64,000 nucleotides of DNA, taken from Triplophysa rosa. Lineage: Eukaryota > Chordata > Actinopteri > Cypriniformes > Nemacheilidae. The stretch spans positions 15,360,358 through 15,424,357 of the forward strand of contig NC_079898.1 of the NCBI RefSeq assembly GCF_024868665.1, written 5' to 3'. Each line of letters starts with the position of its first letter. Within the stretch, counting starts at the first letter, position 1. Below, piece by piece: positions 36,401 to 46,685 of the stretch. Below the pieces are notes generated by a model. It was not told the origin of the DNA, searched no databases, and saw only the letters and a list, made by a program, of their open reading frames with translations. Position numbers and translations under genes: made by a program.

Positions 36401-39400
36401 AGGCCTTGCGGCAAAAGTATGGCATTACTGTACCTTACAACAGATGTGCTTTAAACTGTTCATAACCCACAATACCTATTGCATTTCAGTTAAATAAACA
36501 ATTACAACATATTAAAGGAACAGTTCACCCGAAAATGAAAATTCTGTCTTCATTTACTCACCCTCGAGTTGTTCCAAATCTGTATAAATTTCTTTGTTCT
36601 GATGAACACTGTAAAATATATTTGGAAGAATGCTTGTAACCAAACAGTTCTTGGCCACCATTGACTATCATAGTAGGAAATTTTACTTTATCGTTTTTTT
36701 GTTCTGTTGAACATAAAATAAGATATTTTGAAGGAATAGGAAAGCTAACAGTTCTGGGGCACTTTTGACTACCATTGTCATGTTTCCTACTACGGTATAG
36801 TCAATGGTGGCCAAGAACTGCCAAATATCTTCCTTTGTGTTCATCAGAACAAAAACATTTATACAGATTTGGAACAACTCGAGGGTGAGTAAATGAAGAC
36901 AGAATTTTCATTTTTGGGTGAACTGTTCTTTTAACTTGATATAACTTATTTTAATCAATTAAATATTAATTTGTTAAACTGCAAAATGAAGAAATGGCTT
37001 ATACTGTATTTACAGATACTGTTTGTGTACCAGTGTGTACATACTGTAGATTTTTTTATTTGTCTCAGAGGATCGCAGATATTTTGATTTCCATTGCAGT
37101 CTGATAACGTGAGAGATCAAGCGCTTAATGTGATGATGGGTGGAGTCCTGGAGCTCAAAAAGGAGGATATCCTGAGTGTGGTGAGGTGGCATTTTTCTGG
37201 AAAGTTTAAAACAGGAAACCTATGTACCAAAAAGAAAATACAAAATGGGGTAAAACACTTTTGAGATGTGTGTTTAACTTACAGGAAGTACCTCAGCCCG
37301 AGTTCACGTCTAAACCTGAGATACAGTGGACAGAAGAAGAGAGAAAGAGCTTCAAGGAGCATGAGAAAAAAGCAAAAGAGCTCAGGGAGGAGCAAGAGAA
37401 GTACAAAAAGGTGTGTGGCATCTGCCATTAAACCTTACGGAAAAAGTTTACCCAAAAAGGGCCCTTTCTGTCATAATTCTGTCATGCTGTCCTGTTTTAT
37501 TTTCTTTCATTTATAAAGCCAAAAACATGTTAGCCTAGGAAAGATGCTTGGAAAACTTAGGAAAACTGCACCATATATGTAACATTAGTTCTCTGTATTT
37601 AAATATTCTGAATCCACATGACAGCTTTTGTGTCACAAAATTGGTTTTCGCAATTTTTCCATTTTTGAATGAACTATGTTTTGAAGAAGGTGTTACACAT
37701 TTAAATCCATTGAACTTTTTGTTGCTCCAGATCTTAGAATCAGACATGAAAAAACTGCTGACATCCATTAAAGAGGCTACACAGGCCTTTGATGAAAAAC
37801 TCACAAAGCTTTTTCAAAGGAAGGTGAAATCAGAGATGGTCATATATCAGGTGAGATGATACGATACATGATTGCATTTTTGATGCTTTGATTGCATGAT
37901 TGCGTGTACTCTCATGGCTTGACAACTATGTCCAGTAGTTATTAATGTTATCTGCTCATCTATTGTGCTTATAGGTTTTGCCCCTGTCACATAAACCATT
38001 GTTTTTGTCTATCAGGAGGAGCTCAAGATCGCAACTCTGGTCCACTCTATTCAAACTGAAGAGGAGATCCTGAATAGAGAGAAACAGCTGACCATTAAAC
38101 TTGAAAGAGCACGAATGTTAAAGGTGATTTGTATTCAGATATTTAACTTTTTGTACTGTAAACAAAAAACAGCAGCAGAAGTTGGCACCTGAACAGTTAT
38201 AATCGCTGATGATAAGACAAAAATGTCGTGCAAGAATAAACTTGTGTTGCATGCTAATCCATTTCTATGAAGATTGTTTTGCACAGAATGTTCTGGTGTA
38301 TGAGTCACTTCTCTTTCCTGACAGAACAAAATTGGCGAGGATTTAAAAAAACAAAAGGACATCGTTGATGAGTTTCGAGACGTATACGATAGTGCAGTCG
38401 CTGAGGACAAAGTAAGGTTATGAACATGCAGTATCTTACAGCTATATCATTGCCTTACTGTTTATTCTCCAGAAGGTCTTTATAAAATGTTTTGTTTTTT
38501 TAAAGCTTCTCGAAAAAGGATTTCGAAAAGAGTTTTATGATGTTCCTGTAAACATTATTGATGATCTCTATAAACTCTACAAACGCAGACCTAGGTATTA
38601 TTTCAGGGGGTGGGATTAAAAGATGAAGACCCTTCAGCCATGCATTCTTAAGACATGCATTCATATTTAATGTATATATGAATATATAAGTGTTTTCCAG
38701 TAAAAAAATACCTTTATGTTGATTGACAGGGTGCAGAAAATAAAAACACAAACACAAAATAACCTGGATAGAGCTCAGTTAGGAACAGCAGCATCAGAGG
38801 GACTCGCTCTGATGATGAAGGCAATGAAAGACCTGGATGCTCCAGAGAACATGCCTAACGGATTAGATCCAGTTGTGTGGGAAAGGTTTTGCTTGGCTAG
38901 ACAGGCCAAAGTGGAAAGTGAGCATCAGGTGAGAATGCGTAGACAGGATGCAAAAGAAGATATATCACTCAAAACACAACTGTTAGAGCTGTAATTATAT
39001 GTGTTGACTCCTGTAGGTGAAACTGAAAGCATTGACCCTGGCAGAGATGCAGGCTTTTCTGCATAGGAGAATAGATGAGGATGACAAAGCTCATGGTGAA
39101 ATGAAAAATCTCATTGATAGTCTTAATAGGTGAGAATAGCATTTTCATTTTTACATCATCAAAGGTTCACATAGCTCATTGCAATATTACTGGAAATTAA
39201 GATTTCGGATTACATACAGTATATTCATACCTAATATTTTTCTAGCCTCTGTGAAGAGAAGATGAGGTTCAGACTGGACTGCATGGTGCAGGTTGTTCTA
39301 CAGCAAGGTCAGGTTGAAGTGGAAGCTAAAGACTTCATTGCTGATTATGAAGATGCTTTACTGATCCATCGCAGTGTAATTGAGGACCTGAACAGCACCA

Positions 39401-40735
39401 TCAGGGTACCAAGATCACCTTCCTCCTTTGTCTTCTCTTTTTGTTTCAAAAAAGCCAAACTAGTTAAATTTATTAATGAGTTGTGCATTTAAATGAATTG
39501 TTAATTGGTTCTTCAAATTGCTAAATAATGTATATTGTTTTGTTTATATACAACAGTATGCAACAATTCATACATTACACACCCATTAATCTTGATGTGT
39601 TGTTTGTTTCAGGCTTTAGGATATCAGAAGATTAACAGCATGGTGGAATGTAAAGACTTCCGCAAAGGAATCATACAGCAGGAGTGGGAGCACAAGAGAA
39701 TGAGACTGCAGCTGGAAGATCTCAGCAATAAAATCAGAGATATCCAGACACTGCGCGTCACTCAGGAGATTCAAGAGGTTTTGAGCTGTGTTCTTTTTTT
39801 TAAATAAAAGTCTTGGGTATCATTTGATTTATTTACTATCTTATGTTTGTTGTTAAGGCTAGGGTAAGTTAAAAAGGTATAGACCAATACAGCACATTCA
39901 TTTGCTTTAAAGTGAACTATAAACGCTCATTTAATTAATTTTTCTTATGTCAGTATCTGAACGAAATAAATCAGGACAACAGGATGTCAAAGCAGCTCAC
40001 AATTTTGGAGAGGACCATAGCATTACAAAACAAGGTACATCTGTTTTGTACAATAATTGTACATGTCTTTTCAAGCACCTTAGATAATAAGATTGTTAAA
40101 TGTGTATTACTAAGCACAGGTATTCCGTCTGAATGATTACATTAATTAGATTTGATGACAGACTTCTCTCTGTGTCCAGGCTCATCAGAAGAAAGTTGAG
40201 GCTTGTAAGAAACAGATAAAACACCTGGACAGACAGGTCGCACAGATGCAAGAGAAAAACACAGCCCTTGATTCACAAATGGATGATATGGAGATAACTG
40301 TTGCAGAGACAAGAAATATTTACGAGGCTTCTGGTAACTGACTTTAAATATTTTCACATTAAAGTATGGTCCGGAATATCAATTTTCATAATACCTTAAC
40401 AGTCCAGATCACTATGGGTCTTATTCATAAATCACAAGCATAACAATTTTCAGCACAAAATACTTTAACACACAGTAAATGGTCTTGGTGAACTGAACAT
40501 TTCGATAGAACTGGTTTTACATAGTTTATACAGACTTTCACTGAATTTCTTTGCCTGTTTTTCAGCAGTGAGAGACAACCAGGAAAGTGAGGCAGAAAAG
40601 CACTACAAAGATATCGTTCTTAGAAAGAAGCTGGTGAACATTGCCAGAATGCAGTCTCAAGAGATACTCCTCCTGAGGGCTGACGTGGAGAAATTGCGTA
40701 TGAAGAACTTTCCAGCACTTGCACAACTACACTAG
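27455..40735 (+). CDS. cfap43: Cilia- and flagella-associated protein 43 (WDR96)
   Basis: Axonemal tether component linked to inner dynein arms and needed for sperm flagella. About 37 exons, beginning 27455-27483, 27690-27943, 28080-28176, 28570-28737, 28906-29056, 29152-29314, 29438-29517, 29628-29759, 29939-30055, 30301-30626, 30728-30828, 30925-31089, about 31534-31777, 31868-32035, 32165-32295, 32452-32608, 32904-33068, 34336-34413, 34511-34635, 35135-35238, and ending 39614-39776, 39954-40034, 40181-40334, 40564-40735. The N-terminal half is WD40 repeats ([35 protein letters not shown], then [17 protein letters not shown]). The C-terminal half, from about 34500, is long coiled coil rich in Glu/Lys/Arg. 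Summed exons give roughly 1,700 codons, near human CFAP43 (1,665). Stop TAG is at 40733-40735. The introns host a LINE tail and two fold-back MITEs. It ends tail-to-tail with sfr1. Confidence 0.93.
33270..33715. mobile_element. Fold-back element in a cfap43 intron
   Basis: Left arm CAGTTTGTGGCATAGACACG and right arm GTGTCACGAATTCCCG carry inverted copies of an AATCTATT / TTCGTGT / CGTGTCA / CAGCACGACTTTCAAT series. No coding content. Exact ends and target duplication are unclear. Confidence 0.6.
34675..35030 (+). mobile_element. 5'-truncated LINE (L2-like) 3' end in a cfap43 intron
   Basis: The left part translates as [20 protein letters not shown] followed by LKTHLF and a stop, the C-terminus of LINE ORF2 in fish L2-type elements. 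An A-run, then the tail GTCGCTTCGGATAAAAGCG, CTGCTAAATGAC and short AATGTA repeats follow. The 5' part is missing, as is usual for LINE insertions. It lies between exons ending 34635 and starting 35135. Confidence 0.8.
36512..36934. mobile_element. TTAA-flanked fold-back MITE (piggyBac-like) in a cfap43 intron
   Basis: 423 bp with TTAA at both ends. The first about 100 bp (GAACAGTTCACCC, AAAATTCTGTCTTCATTTAC, CCTCGAGTTGTTCC) return as a near-perfect reverse complement at the other end, so the single strand would fold into a long hairpin. No ORF. The family is typical of cyprinid genomes. Confidence 0.85.
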
Positions 40736-40977
40736 AACTGATTCAGGATACATAAATCAGATTTATTATTACATACTTTGGTTGAAAACATAAAATGATT
40801 GAGCTCAAACATTAACAACATAAAAAAGTGCAATAAGTTACAAAACAGTTTAATAACAAAATACACATTTAAATGTCTTAACAGATATTAGTTTCACATA
40901 TGATATGAATAGTTTCACTATCCAAATGCTTTAGTCAGCAAACATGCTAGAGGGTTCTCCTGACCATGCAATACATT

Positions 40978-41830
40978 TTATGTGTCTGTGAAGTCTTCTT
41001 CTGTCCTATTAAAGTGCAGGATTTTGTCATCTAACCCCAAATTGTCTATAAGATGGGCAAGACTGACTTTTTCGCCTTCTGTGGGCAGTTCATTCTGTAG
41101 TTCATACAGCACAGATTGGGCACAGCATCTCCATTTCTCTATTAGCCTCTGCAGCTGGGTCAGGTCATTCTTCAAGAAACAAGACAAAAGGCATCAACAA
41201 CCAGCAATAACATAAATTAATTACAGTAATTTTAAAACAAATGTTTATTTAGATACAACCGGTTACCTTTTTTCTATACATTTTGACCATCTTTAATCTC
41301 CGCAAAGTTTCTGCCTTCTGTTTCACTTCCTTTCTCAGTTCTTCACATTGATGGCTCAAGTCATGTTCTGTGTTATGTAGACAGTCTGTTTGCTCCCTCG
41401 TTTCATACTCGTTGATATCAGTATCTTCAGTCACATTGCTGTAAGCTTGTGGAGTTTGTGCGTGATTGTCATCCTCAATCTTAAGGCGTTTCACAACACT
41501 GAGGGGGGATCTGAATGTCCGTCGTGTTCTCTTTAATCTTTCTTTCAATGAGGCACTCATGGGCTACAGTGGGTTAAATACAGCATTAAACAGAGGCACA
41601 AATAACATTTTAACAGTAATATAAAGTGTATTTATCCTTTTTAACATAATCAACGAAAATTATTATGAATTATTTGCTAATGTTAGCATCCTTCGACAAA
41701 TAGACATCAGCAACATCAACTTAATAAAGACAATACGCTGTACCTCAGTTTTACAGGAACTTTTGGCGACAGACGGGGTTGTATTCGTTGTAGTTTCATG
41801 AATTGACAGTTTTTTCGGCGTTGTCTCCAT
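40978..41830 (-). CDS. sfr1: Swi5-dependent recombination DNA repair protein 1 homologue
   Basis: SFR1 forms the SWI5-SFR1 (MEI5) complex, which stimulates RAD51 strand exchange in homologous recombination; it acts in the nucleus. Three coding exons in transcript order: 41830-41744, 41563-41267 and 41169-40978 (87 + 297 + 192 nt), giving 191 aa, shorter than human SFR1 (245 aa), the difference lying in the variable middle. Diagnostic blocks are PMSASLKERLKRTRRTFRSP near residue 31, a coiled coil ending RRLKMVKMYRKKNDLTQL, and the C-terminus LAHLIDNLGLDDKILHFNRT. The Met inside exon 2 (41560) was rejected as start because an in-frame upstream exon with its own ATG and splice donor exists. Tail-to-tail with cfap43, 242 bp between stop codons. 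Confidence 0.92.
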
Positions 41831-42572
41831 GATTCACTCCAAGAGACGTGAAATCGATGACAGGAGAAAACGGCTCCCTAATTCCACGTGTTTGCTGGTG
41901 TTAAACGTAAATTAAAAGAAACACGTGAAAGATCTTTCTGTAAAATTATCAGAACGCTGTTTTGAAACTGGTGCAAGTGCCATTAATGTTGTCGTCATTT
42001 CCGGGTTCACTTTGCCGAATAGAGTGTTGGGAAATGTAGTCGTGAAGACCCAATGGCCTGAACTGTCTCGGTAACAAAAAGCTGTTTACGTTTATATTTT
42101 ACACCGAGGAAAATGATACAATTAATTGCGCACACGTTTACCATTTGGAAAAGCCCAAAAGTGGAGCATGTTTTTACAAATGAACAAATGAAGCTAAATT
42201 ATCCATCTTTAGGATTAAGCTAGTATATATTGATTTTTCTCTAGGCTATATACATTCACCACTTTTTGGGTCTCTTGAGTAAACTGTTTCTCTTCTCCTT
42301 TTCGATCTGAAGGCGTATGTTTAGATGCCTTTATAGACAAAAATATAATTGTAGAAACACATATTTGCTCATTACAAAAATGTAGCTCTTTTTTTGCTTA
42401 ATGTGTTTATTGAACTTTTATAACAATGAAAGGATACAGATACAGGAGAACAGAAACATTATTTGAAGTGTGCTTGGGGGGATATTTGACTGCCCCCACG
42501 TATGAATGAAAAAACGGGTAGCCTAAAGTCCCAGTGAAATAAAAAAATTACAATGCCTATTTTTTCATGAAG
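41831..42572. other. sfr1 upstream region, no gene seen
   Basis: Contains the presumed sfr1 promoter on the minus strand, GC-moderate close to the ATG and AT-rich further left-to-right. No open frame of interest before the fold-back element at 42579. Confidence 0.5.
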
Positions 42573-43091
42573 TACTGCTATGGAGGACTAAAATTGCAAA
42601 AATTATAAATAAATAAATGTATAAATAAATAAATATATAAACGAATAAATGTAATAATATGAAAATAAATAAAGGAATGAATGCTTTGATAAAACAAAAT
42701 AATTCGTTTTAGCTATTATTGATCTTAGCTTTAACTTTTTTTTCATTTTTTAAATTGATTTATTATTTTTTGTGTCCATTTTATTATTATTATTATTATT
42801 ATTTTTAGATTATTTTATTTATCATTTCCTTTTATTTTTTACATTTATTCATTTATACGTTTATTTATTTTTATATTTATTTATTATCGCATGTATTTAT
42901 TTCCACTTTTATTTATTTATTCTTGAATTTATTCTTACTTTTCTGTGTCTGGTATGATAATTAGATGGGTTGGTCTTGCCTACTATTGGTTCAGCGTAGA
43001 TTGAAGCGTTTGATCGATTACCCTTGACTTGTTTTGGACTAACGTCACGTCACTCACTGATCGTTTGCTTCGTGTATAACGTTAAGTAACT

Positions 43092-43316
43092 ATGGCGGGC
43101 GCACAATTAGCTAGAGAGTTACAGCATTTAGCCAATGAAGTCGATAACCATGCATCAAATGAATATGTGTCATTTAGATTAGTTGCGCTTATTGATGTTT
43201 TGTTACAGATTGACGGTGAGATAAATGACAAAGTTCTTCAAAATCTGTGCGAGTCAGAGGGTTCTAATGTGGTGACCAAGTTCCGGTTACAGGTCCTCTG
43301 CCAAAGAGGTGCATGA
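43092..43316 (+). pseudogene. Transposase-like N-terminal fragment, left arm
   Basis: Frame starting MAGAQLARELQHLANEVDNH, cut short after about 60 codons where an internal deletion joins it to unrelated or C-terminal sequence. It lacks about 12 residues that the right-arm copy has after EINDKVL. No catalytic domain remains. Confidence 0.65.
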
Positions 43317-43486
43317 ACGACCTCAGCAGATTCGTCGATTCTGAAAGCACAAGACGACTTGATATTAAGATGTCTAATAAACACAGACTTTCTTGTTACA
43401 TGATTTTGACATTCTTGTTAAGATTGCAAATTATTGGTATGATCACCCGTAACGGCTGAAGCGAGGTGAAAAAATAAATAAAGCGA

Positions 43487-43565
43487 TTTGACACGGGATT
43501 CGTACCCATGCAATAAAGCGAGGCAGCGTGTCACTACGGTAACAATCACACTAAGCTATTTCACG
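43487..43565 (-). ncRNA. tRNA-like (pol III A/B box) sequence in the transposon spacer
   Basis: On the minus strand TAGCTTAGTGTGATTG resembles an A box and GGGTACGAATCCC resembles a B box/T-arm, with tRNA-like spacing and a plausible anticodon-loop region between them. The acceptor stem is not convincing, so it is a relic or a tRNA-derived module rather than a working tRNA gene. Confidence 0.4.
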
Positions 43566-43978
43566 AGGCTAGCTGCTGTAGATCTTTGCAATAATATCAA
43601 GATGTCACACAACAATATGCAGCTGGATGAATCAAGGGAATATGCCGTCTTAACTTGTGACCTCTGTGTTATTTATCTCTTATGAAATGTAGTTTACGAG
43701 TACCGTTTAGTAACCACGTCTTTTTAGAAGGAATGGTTTCCATTTGATGGCCCCTGTAGTGATAGAACGATGCTCATTACTACCGTGTTAACTTGTGACT
43801 TAAGTTCACTATGTCTCAATTCATTTACATTGTTACATCATGTTACATTAAATCTTTACGCTTTTTCTAACTGAAAGGCTGCTTATAACTATCACTTTGA
43901 CAAAGCGTGAGCTTGCGACTTCGGTTTACAAGCTCATCTGTGTAGTTAAACCTTATTACATTTTGTGTTTTATGATTT

Positions 43979-44209
43979 TCACCAGTTGAACTGTAACACC
44001 ACCATAGCACCCTCTGACTCGCACAGACTTTGAATGTGCTGCAAAGAGGCTAACAACTGAGGAAGAACATTGTCATTTATCTCGCCGTCAATCTGTAATA
44101 AATCATCAATAAGTGCACCTAATCTAAATGACACATAGTCATTTGATGCATGGTTATCGACTTTATTGGCTAAATGCTGTAACTCTCTAGCTAATTGTGC
44201 GCCCGCCAT
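43979..44209 (-). pseudogene. Transposase-like N-terminal fragment, right arm
   Basis: Inverted twin of the left-arm fragment. It starts MAGAQLARELQHLANKVDNH and is fuller (PQLLASLQHIQSLCESEG), ending by frame exhaustion in the spacer. Same start context as the left copy, so both arms carry the original promoter and start codon. Confidence 0.65.
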
Positions 44210-44820
44210 AGTTAACGTTATACACGAAGCAAACGATCAGTGAGTGACGTGACGTTAGTCCAAAACAAGTCAAGAGTAATCGATCAAAAGCTTCAATCTA
44301 CGCTGAACCAATAGTAGGCAAGACCAACCCATCTAATTATCATACAAGACACAGAAAAGTAAGAATAAATTCAAGAATAAATAAATAAAAGTGGAAATAA
44401 ATACATGCGATAATAAATAAATATAAAAATAAATAAACGTATAAATAAATAAATGTAAAAATAAAAGGAAATGATAAATAAAATAATCTAAAAATAAAAA
44501 ATAATAATAATTAAAAAATGGACACAAAAATCAATTTAAAAAATGAAAAAAAGTTAAAGCTAAGATCAATTATAGCTTAAACGAATTTTGTTTTATCAAA
44601 CCATTCATTCCTTTATTTATTTTCATATTATTACATTTATTCGTTTATTTATTTATTTATACATTTATTTATTTATCATTTTTGCAGGTTTAGTCCTCCA
44701 TATACTGCAGCGTTAATTGACCCTTCGCTAAGCCACGCCCGAAAACCGCCACAGGCCAATCGTGGTTTAGCAACCGTAACTAGGCGCGGGAGGTCTGTCA
44801 AGCTTTCGAGCGAGGTAAAC

Positions 44821-45869
44821 ATGCCGAAGCGTTGTGCATATGGATTGTGTAAATCTAATAACCAGTATCCTAAAAGTTTGGACGGGGTTGTGGAATGTTT
44901 TCCCTTCCCGAAACCTAAAACCCAAGGGGAGAAATGCCGGACGTGGATCAAGCAGTGTGGAAGGCCTCGTTCACAACTAAATGTGTTACATTCTAAAACG
45001 CTTAACGTAGCTTAGCGTACCTAAACAGCGATCAAGGAAAACCAAATTTCTGTCAAACCTTCCTTGTATTAAACACTTGCTGCTGTCAAAAGAATGAGCT
45101 CTTCTTCCGCGTATAAAGTGAATAATATGATGTTAAGCGTTTTCTAACCCATAGAAGTCCATTATAAGGAAACAGCTTAACGTGGCGTAACGTACCTAAA
45201 CAACGATCAAGGAAAACCAAATTTCTGTCAAACCTTCCTTGTACTAAACACTTGCTTGCTGCTGTCAAAAGAACGAGCTCTTGGTCCGCGGATAAACGGC
45301 AACGCCATTTAGCCTACTGACGCATAGCCACACGAGCATTCGTGCCACAAGAACGCGCTGTATCATCTCATTTATATTTCGGTCCCTTTTTATCAGAGCT
45401 TTTAGAAACATATGTGCTGTTTTGTTCTAGTTTGCTCCACAGGCTATTCAGCTCGATGTAACAACACTGAAGCCAGGAGTTAGCAACGTTGCCTTTCAGC
45501 CTCATTTCTTAATATTGGTTTCAGACAGGGCATAAAGAGTAGGCTACGCCACTTTTCAACACAATGCACGGTGGCTTTTGAAGTATTAATTACAACTAAA
45601 ATAACAGAAATTTGTCTAAGCCACGTTAAGATGTTTTCTCTTATAATGGACTTCTATGGTGAGAACGCTTAACGTGATATTCACTTTATCCGCGGACCAA
45701 GAGCTCGTTCTTTTGACAGCAGCATGTGTTTATTAGAAGTAAAATTTGACAGAAACTTGGTTTTCCTTTATCGTTGTTTAGGTACGTTAAGCGTTTTTCA
45801 CGTTAAGCGTTTTAGAATGTCCCACTAAAGGTCGACAGGATTAATAAAAACACCCATGTTTGCTCCAAG
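44821..45869 (+). pseudogene. THAP-domain first exon interrupted by a fold-back insertion
   Basis: The frame starts MPKRCAYGLCKSNNQYPKSL and carries the N-terminal part of a C2CH THAP zinc finger (CAYGLC, FPFPKP, WIKQCGRP). It breaks at 44983. After an 840-bp insert the same domain resumes at about 45824 (DRINKNTHVCSK) and ends at a GT splice donor at 45870. The insertion disrupts the exon. It may be a remnant of a THAP transposase (P-element or Kolobok type) or of a host THAP gene; no downstream exon was found, which favours a transposon remnant. Confidence 0.7.
44984..45823. mobile_element. 840-bp fold-back element inside the THAP exon
   Basis: Ends ACATTCTAAAACGCTTAACG and its inverse CGTTAAGCGTTTTAGAATGT. 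The probable 8-bp target duplication is ACTAAATG / ACTAAAGG (one mismatch). The left part is a direct duplication of about 170 bp (44990-45160 and 45170-45310); the right part (45640-45823) is the inverted counterpart. No ORF. Confidence 0.75.
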
Positions 45870-46512
45870 GTAAGAGCACGCTAATGTTAGCTAGCTAGCT
45901 AACTCAGCACATCATTGCTTGGAAATAATTCAATTTCACTCGGAAATGGGTCAAAATACGGAAGTAAAAACGATTGGAACTTCCGGTTCACGGGGACTTT
46001 AACCTTAAGTAAAACTGTAAATCATCGGCTGCGTCTGAAAGCTCTAAAATGCTGCCTTCGAAAGCAGCATTTCAAGGTAGGAAGGTATCAAGGCATGTCC
46101 GAATCCAATGTTTTCTTTACTTCCTGTCTCCTGAGATACCTCCATCAGGTCGATTTTTAAAGGCAGCATGGATGTATCCTTCGCTGCCTTCAATGTCCCA
46201 CAATTCTATGTGTGTGCTCGTGTGGGGAATGTGATTGGTCGAGCAGGGTCGCGTTCGAAAAAATGAAATGGCGGCCAAAAAAGCAGCGGAAGCACAGTTT
46301 TTGAATAAATAAAGTTATGTTTTCCCTTTTTACAACTTTGGATTGCATTTCTAGCGAGAAATTAGTATTGTAGTTTTAACATATTCGATTAGTTATCAAA
46401 CAGGCACCCTCTGTTTATATTTCAAACAGAATTCTGTTACGCTGCCTCTGAAGGCTGGACGAATGTGTTTCTCGGAGCTGCATTCACCCAAACGCTGCCC
46501 CCGAAGTCAGTA

Positions 46513-46681
46513 GGCTTGTTCGACTTGATGCGGCGCCGAAGATCCGACAGGCGGATGACATCAAAGTACCGCGAGAGCGATTCGAAAAACGATTAAAAAA
46601 TTTGCTTTCGAATCGCTCTCGCGGTACTTTGATGTCATCCGCCTGTCGGATCTTGCGGCGCCGCATCAAGTCGAACAAGCC
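46513..46681. mobile_element. Near-perfect 169-bp hairpin MITE
   Basis: GGCTTGTTCGACTTGATGCG ... reverse complement ... CAAGCC, arms of about 77 bp with a single-base indel and a loop of about 15 bp rich in A/T. TA on both sides suggests a mariner-like target. Located inside the outer element. Confidence 0.8.
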
Positions 46682-46685
46682 TATT

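Larger units (their letters stand above)
42579..44702. mobile_element. Large fold-back DNA transposon derivative with 6-bp target duplication
   Basis: Ends TATGGAGGACTAAA and TTTAGTCCTCCATA are flanked by TACTGC at 42573-42578 and 44703-44708. Two arms of roughly 700 bp are near-identical inverted copies containing ATTT-type and TTA-type microsatellites, then a promoter-like block and the first about 60 codons of a protein. A spacer of about 660 bp (43317-43978) separates them and includes a tRNA-like sequence. The N-terminal peptide recalls fish transposon proteins with an integrase-like (rve/DDE) core, which is absent here; a 6-bp duplication would suit IS3EU-type elements. Class assignment is inference. 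Confidence 0.75.

Noticed and set aside
41249..41560. sfr1 start at the Met inside exon 2
   Set aside because: An upstream in-frame exon with ATG (41830) and GT donor joins exactly to give the conserved P-M-S-A motif context of SFR1.
42772..42957. Leu/Phe/Tyr-rich hydrophobic ORF resembling a membrane protein
   Set aside because: Translation of ATTT/TTA microsatellites in the transposon arm; its mirror appears at 44333-44527.
44703..46026. Complete Kolobok/P-type transposon around the THAP exon with TTAA ends
   Set aside because: A TTAA occurs at both sides (near 44712 and 46001) but the inferred inverted ends match only weakly, so boundaries were not called.
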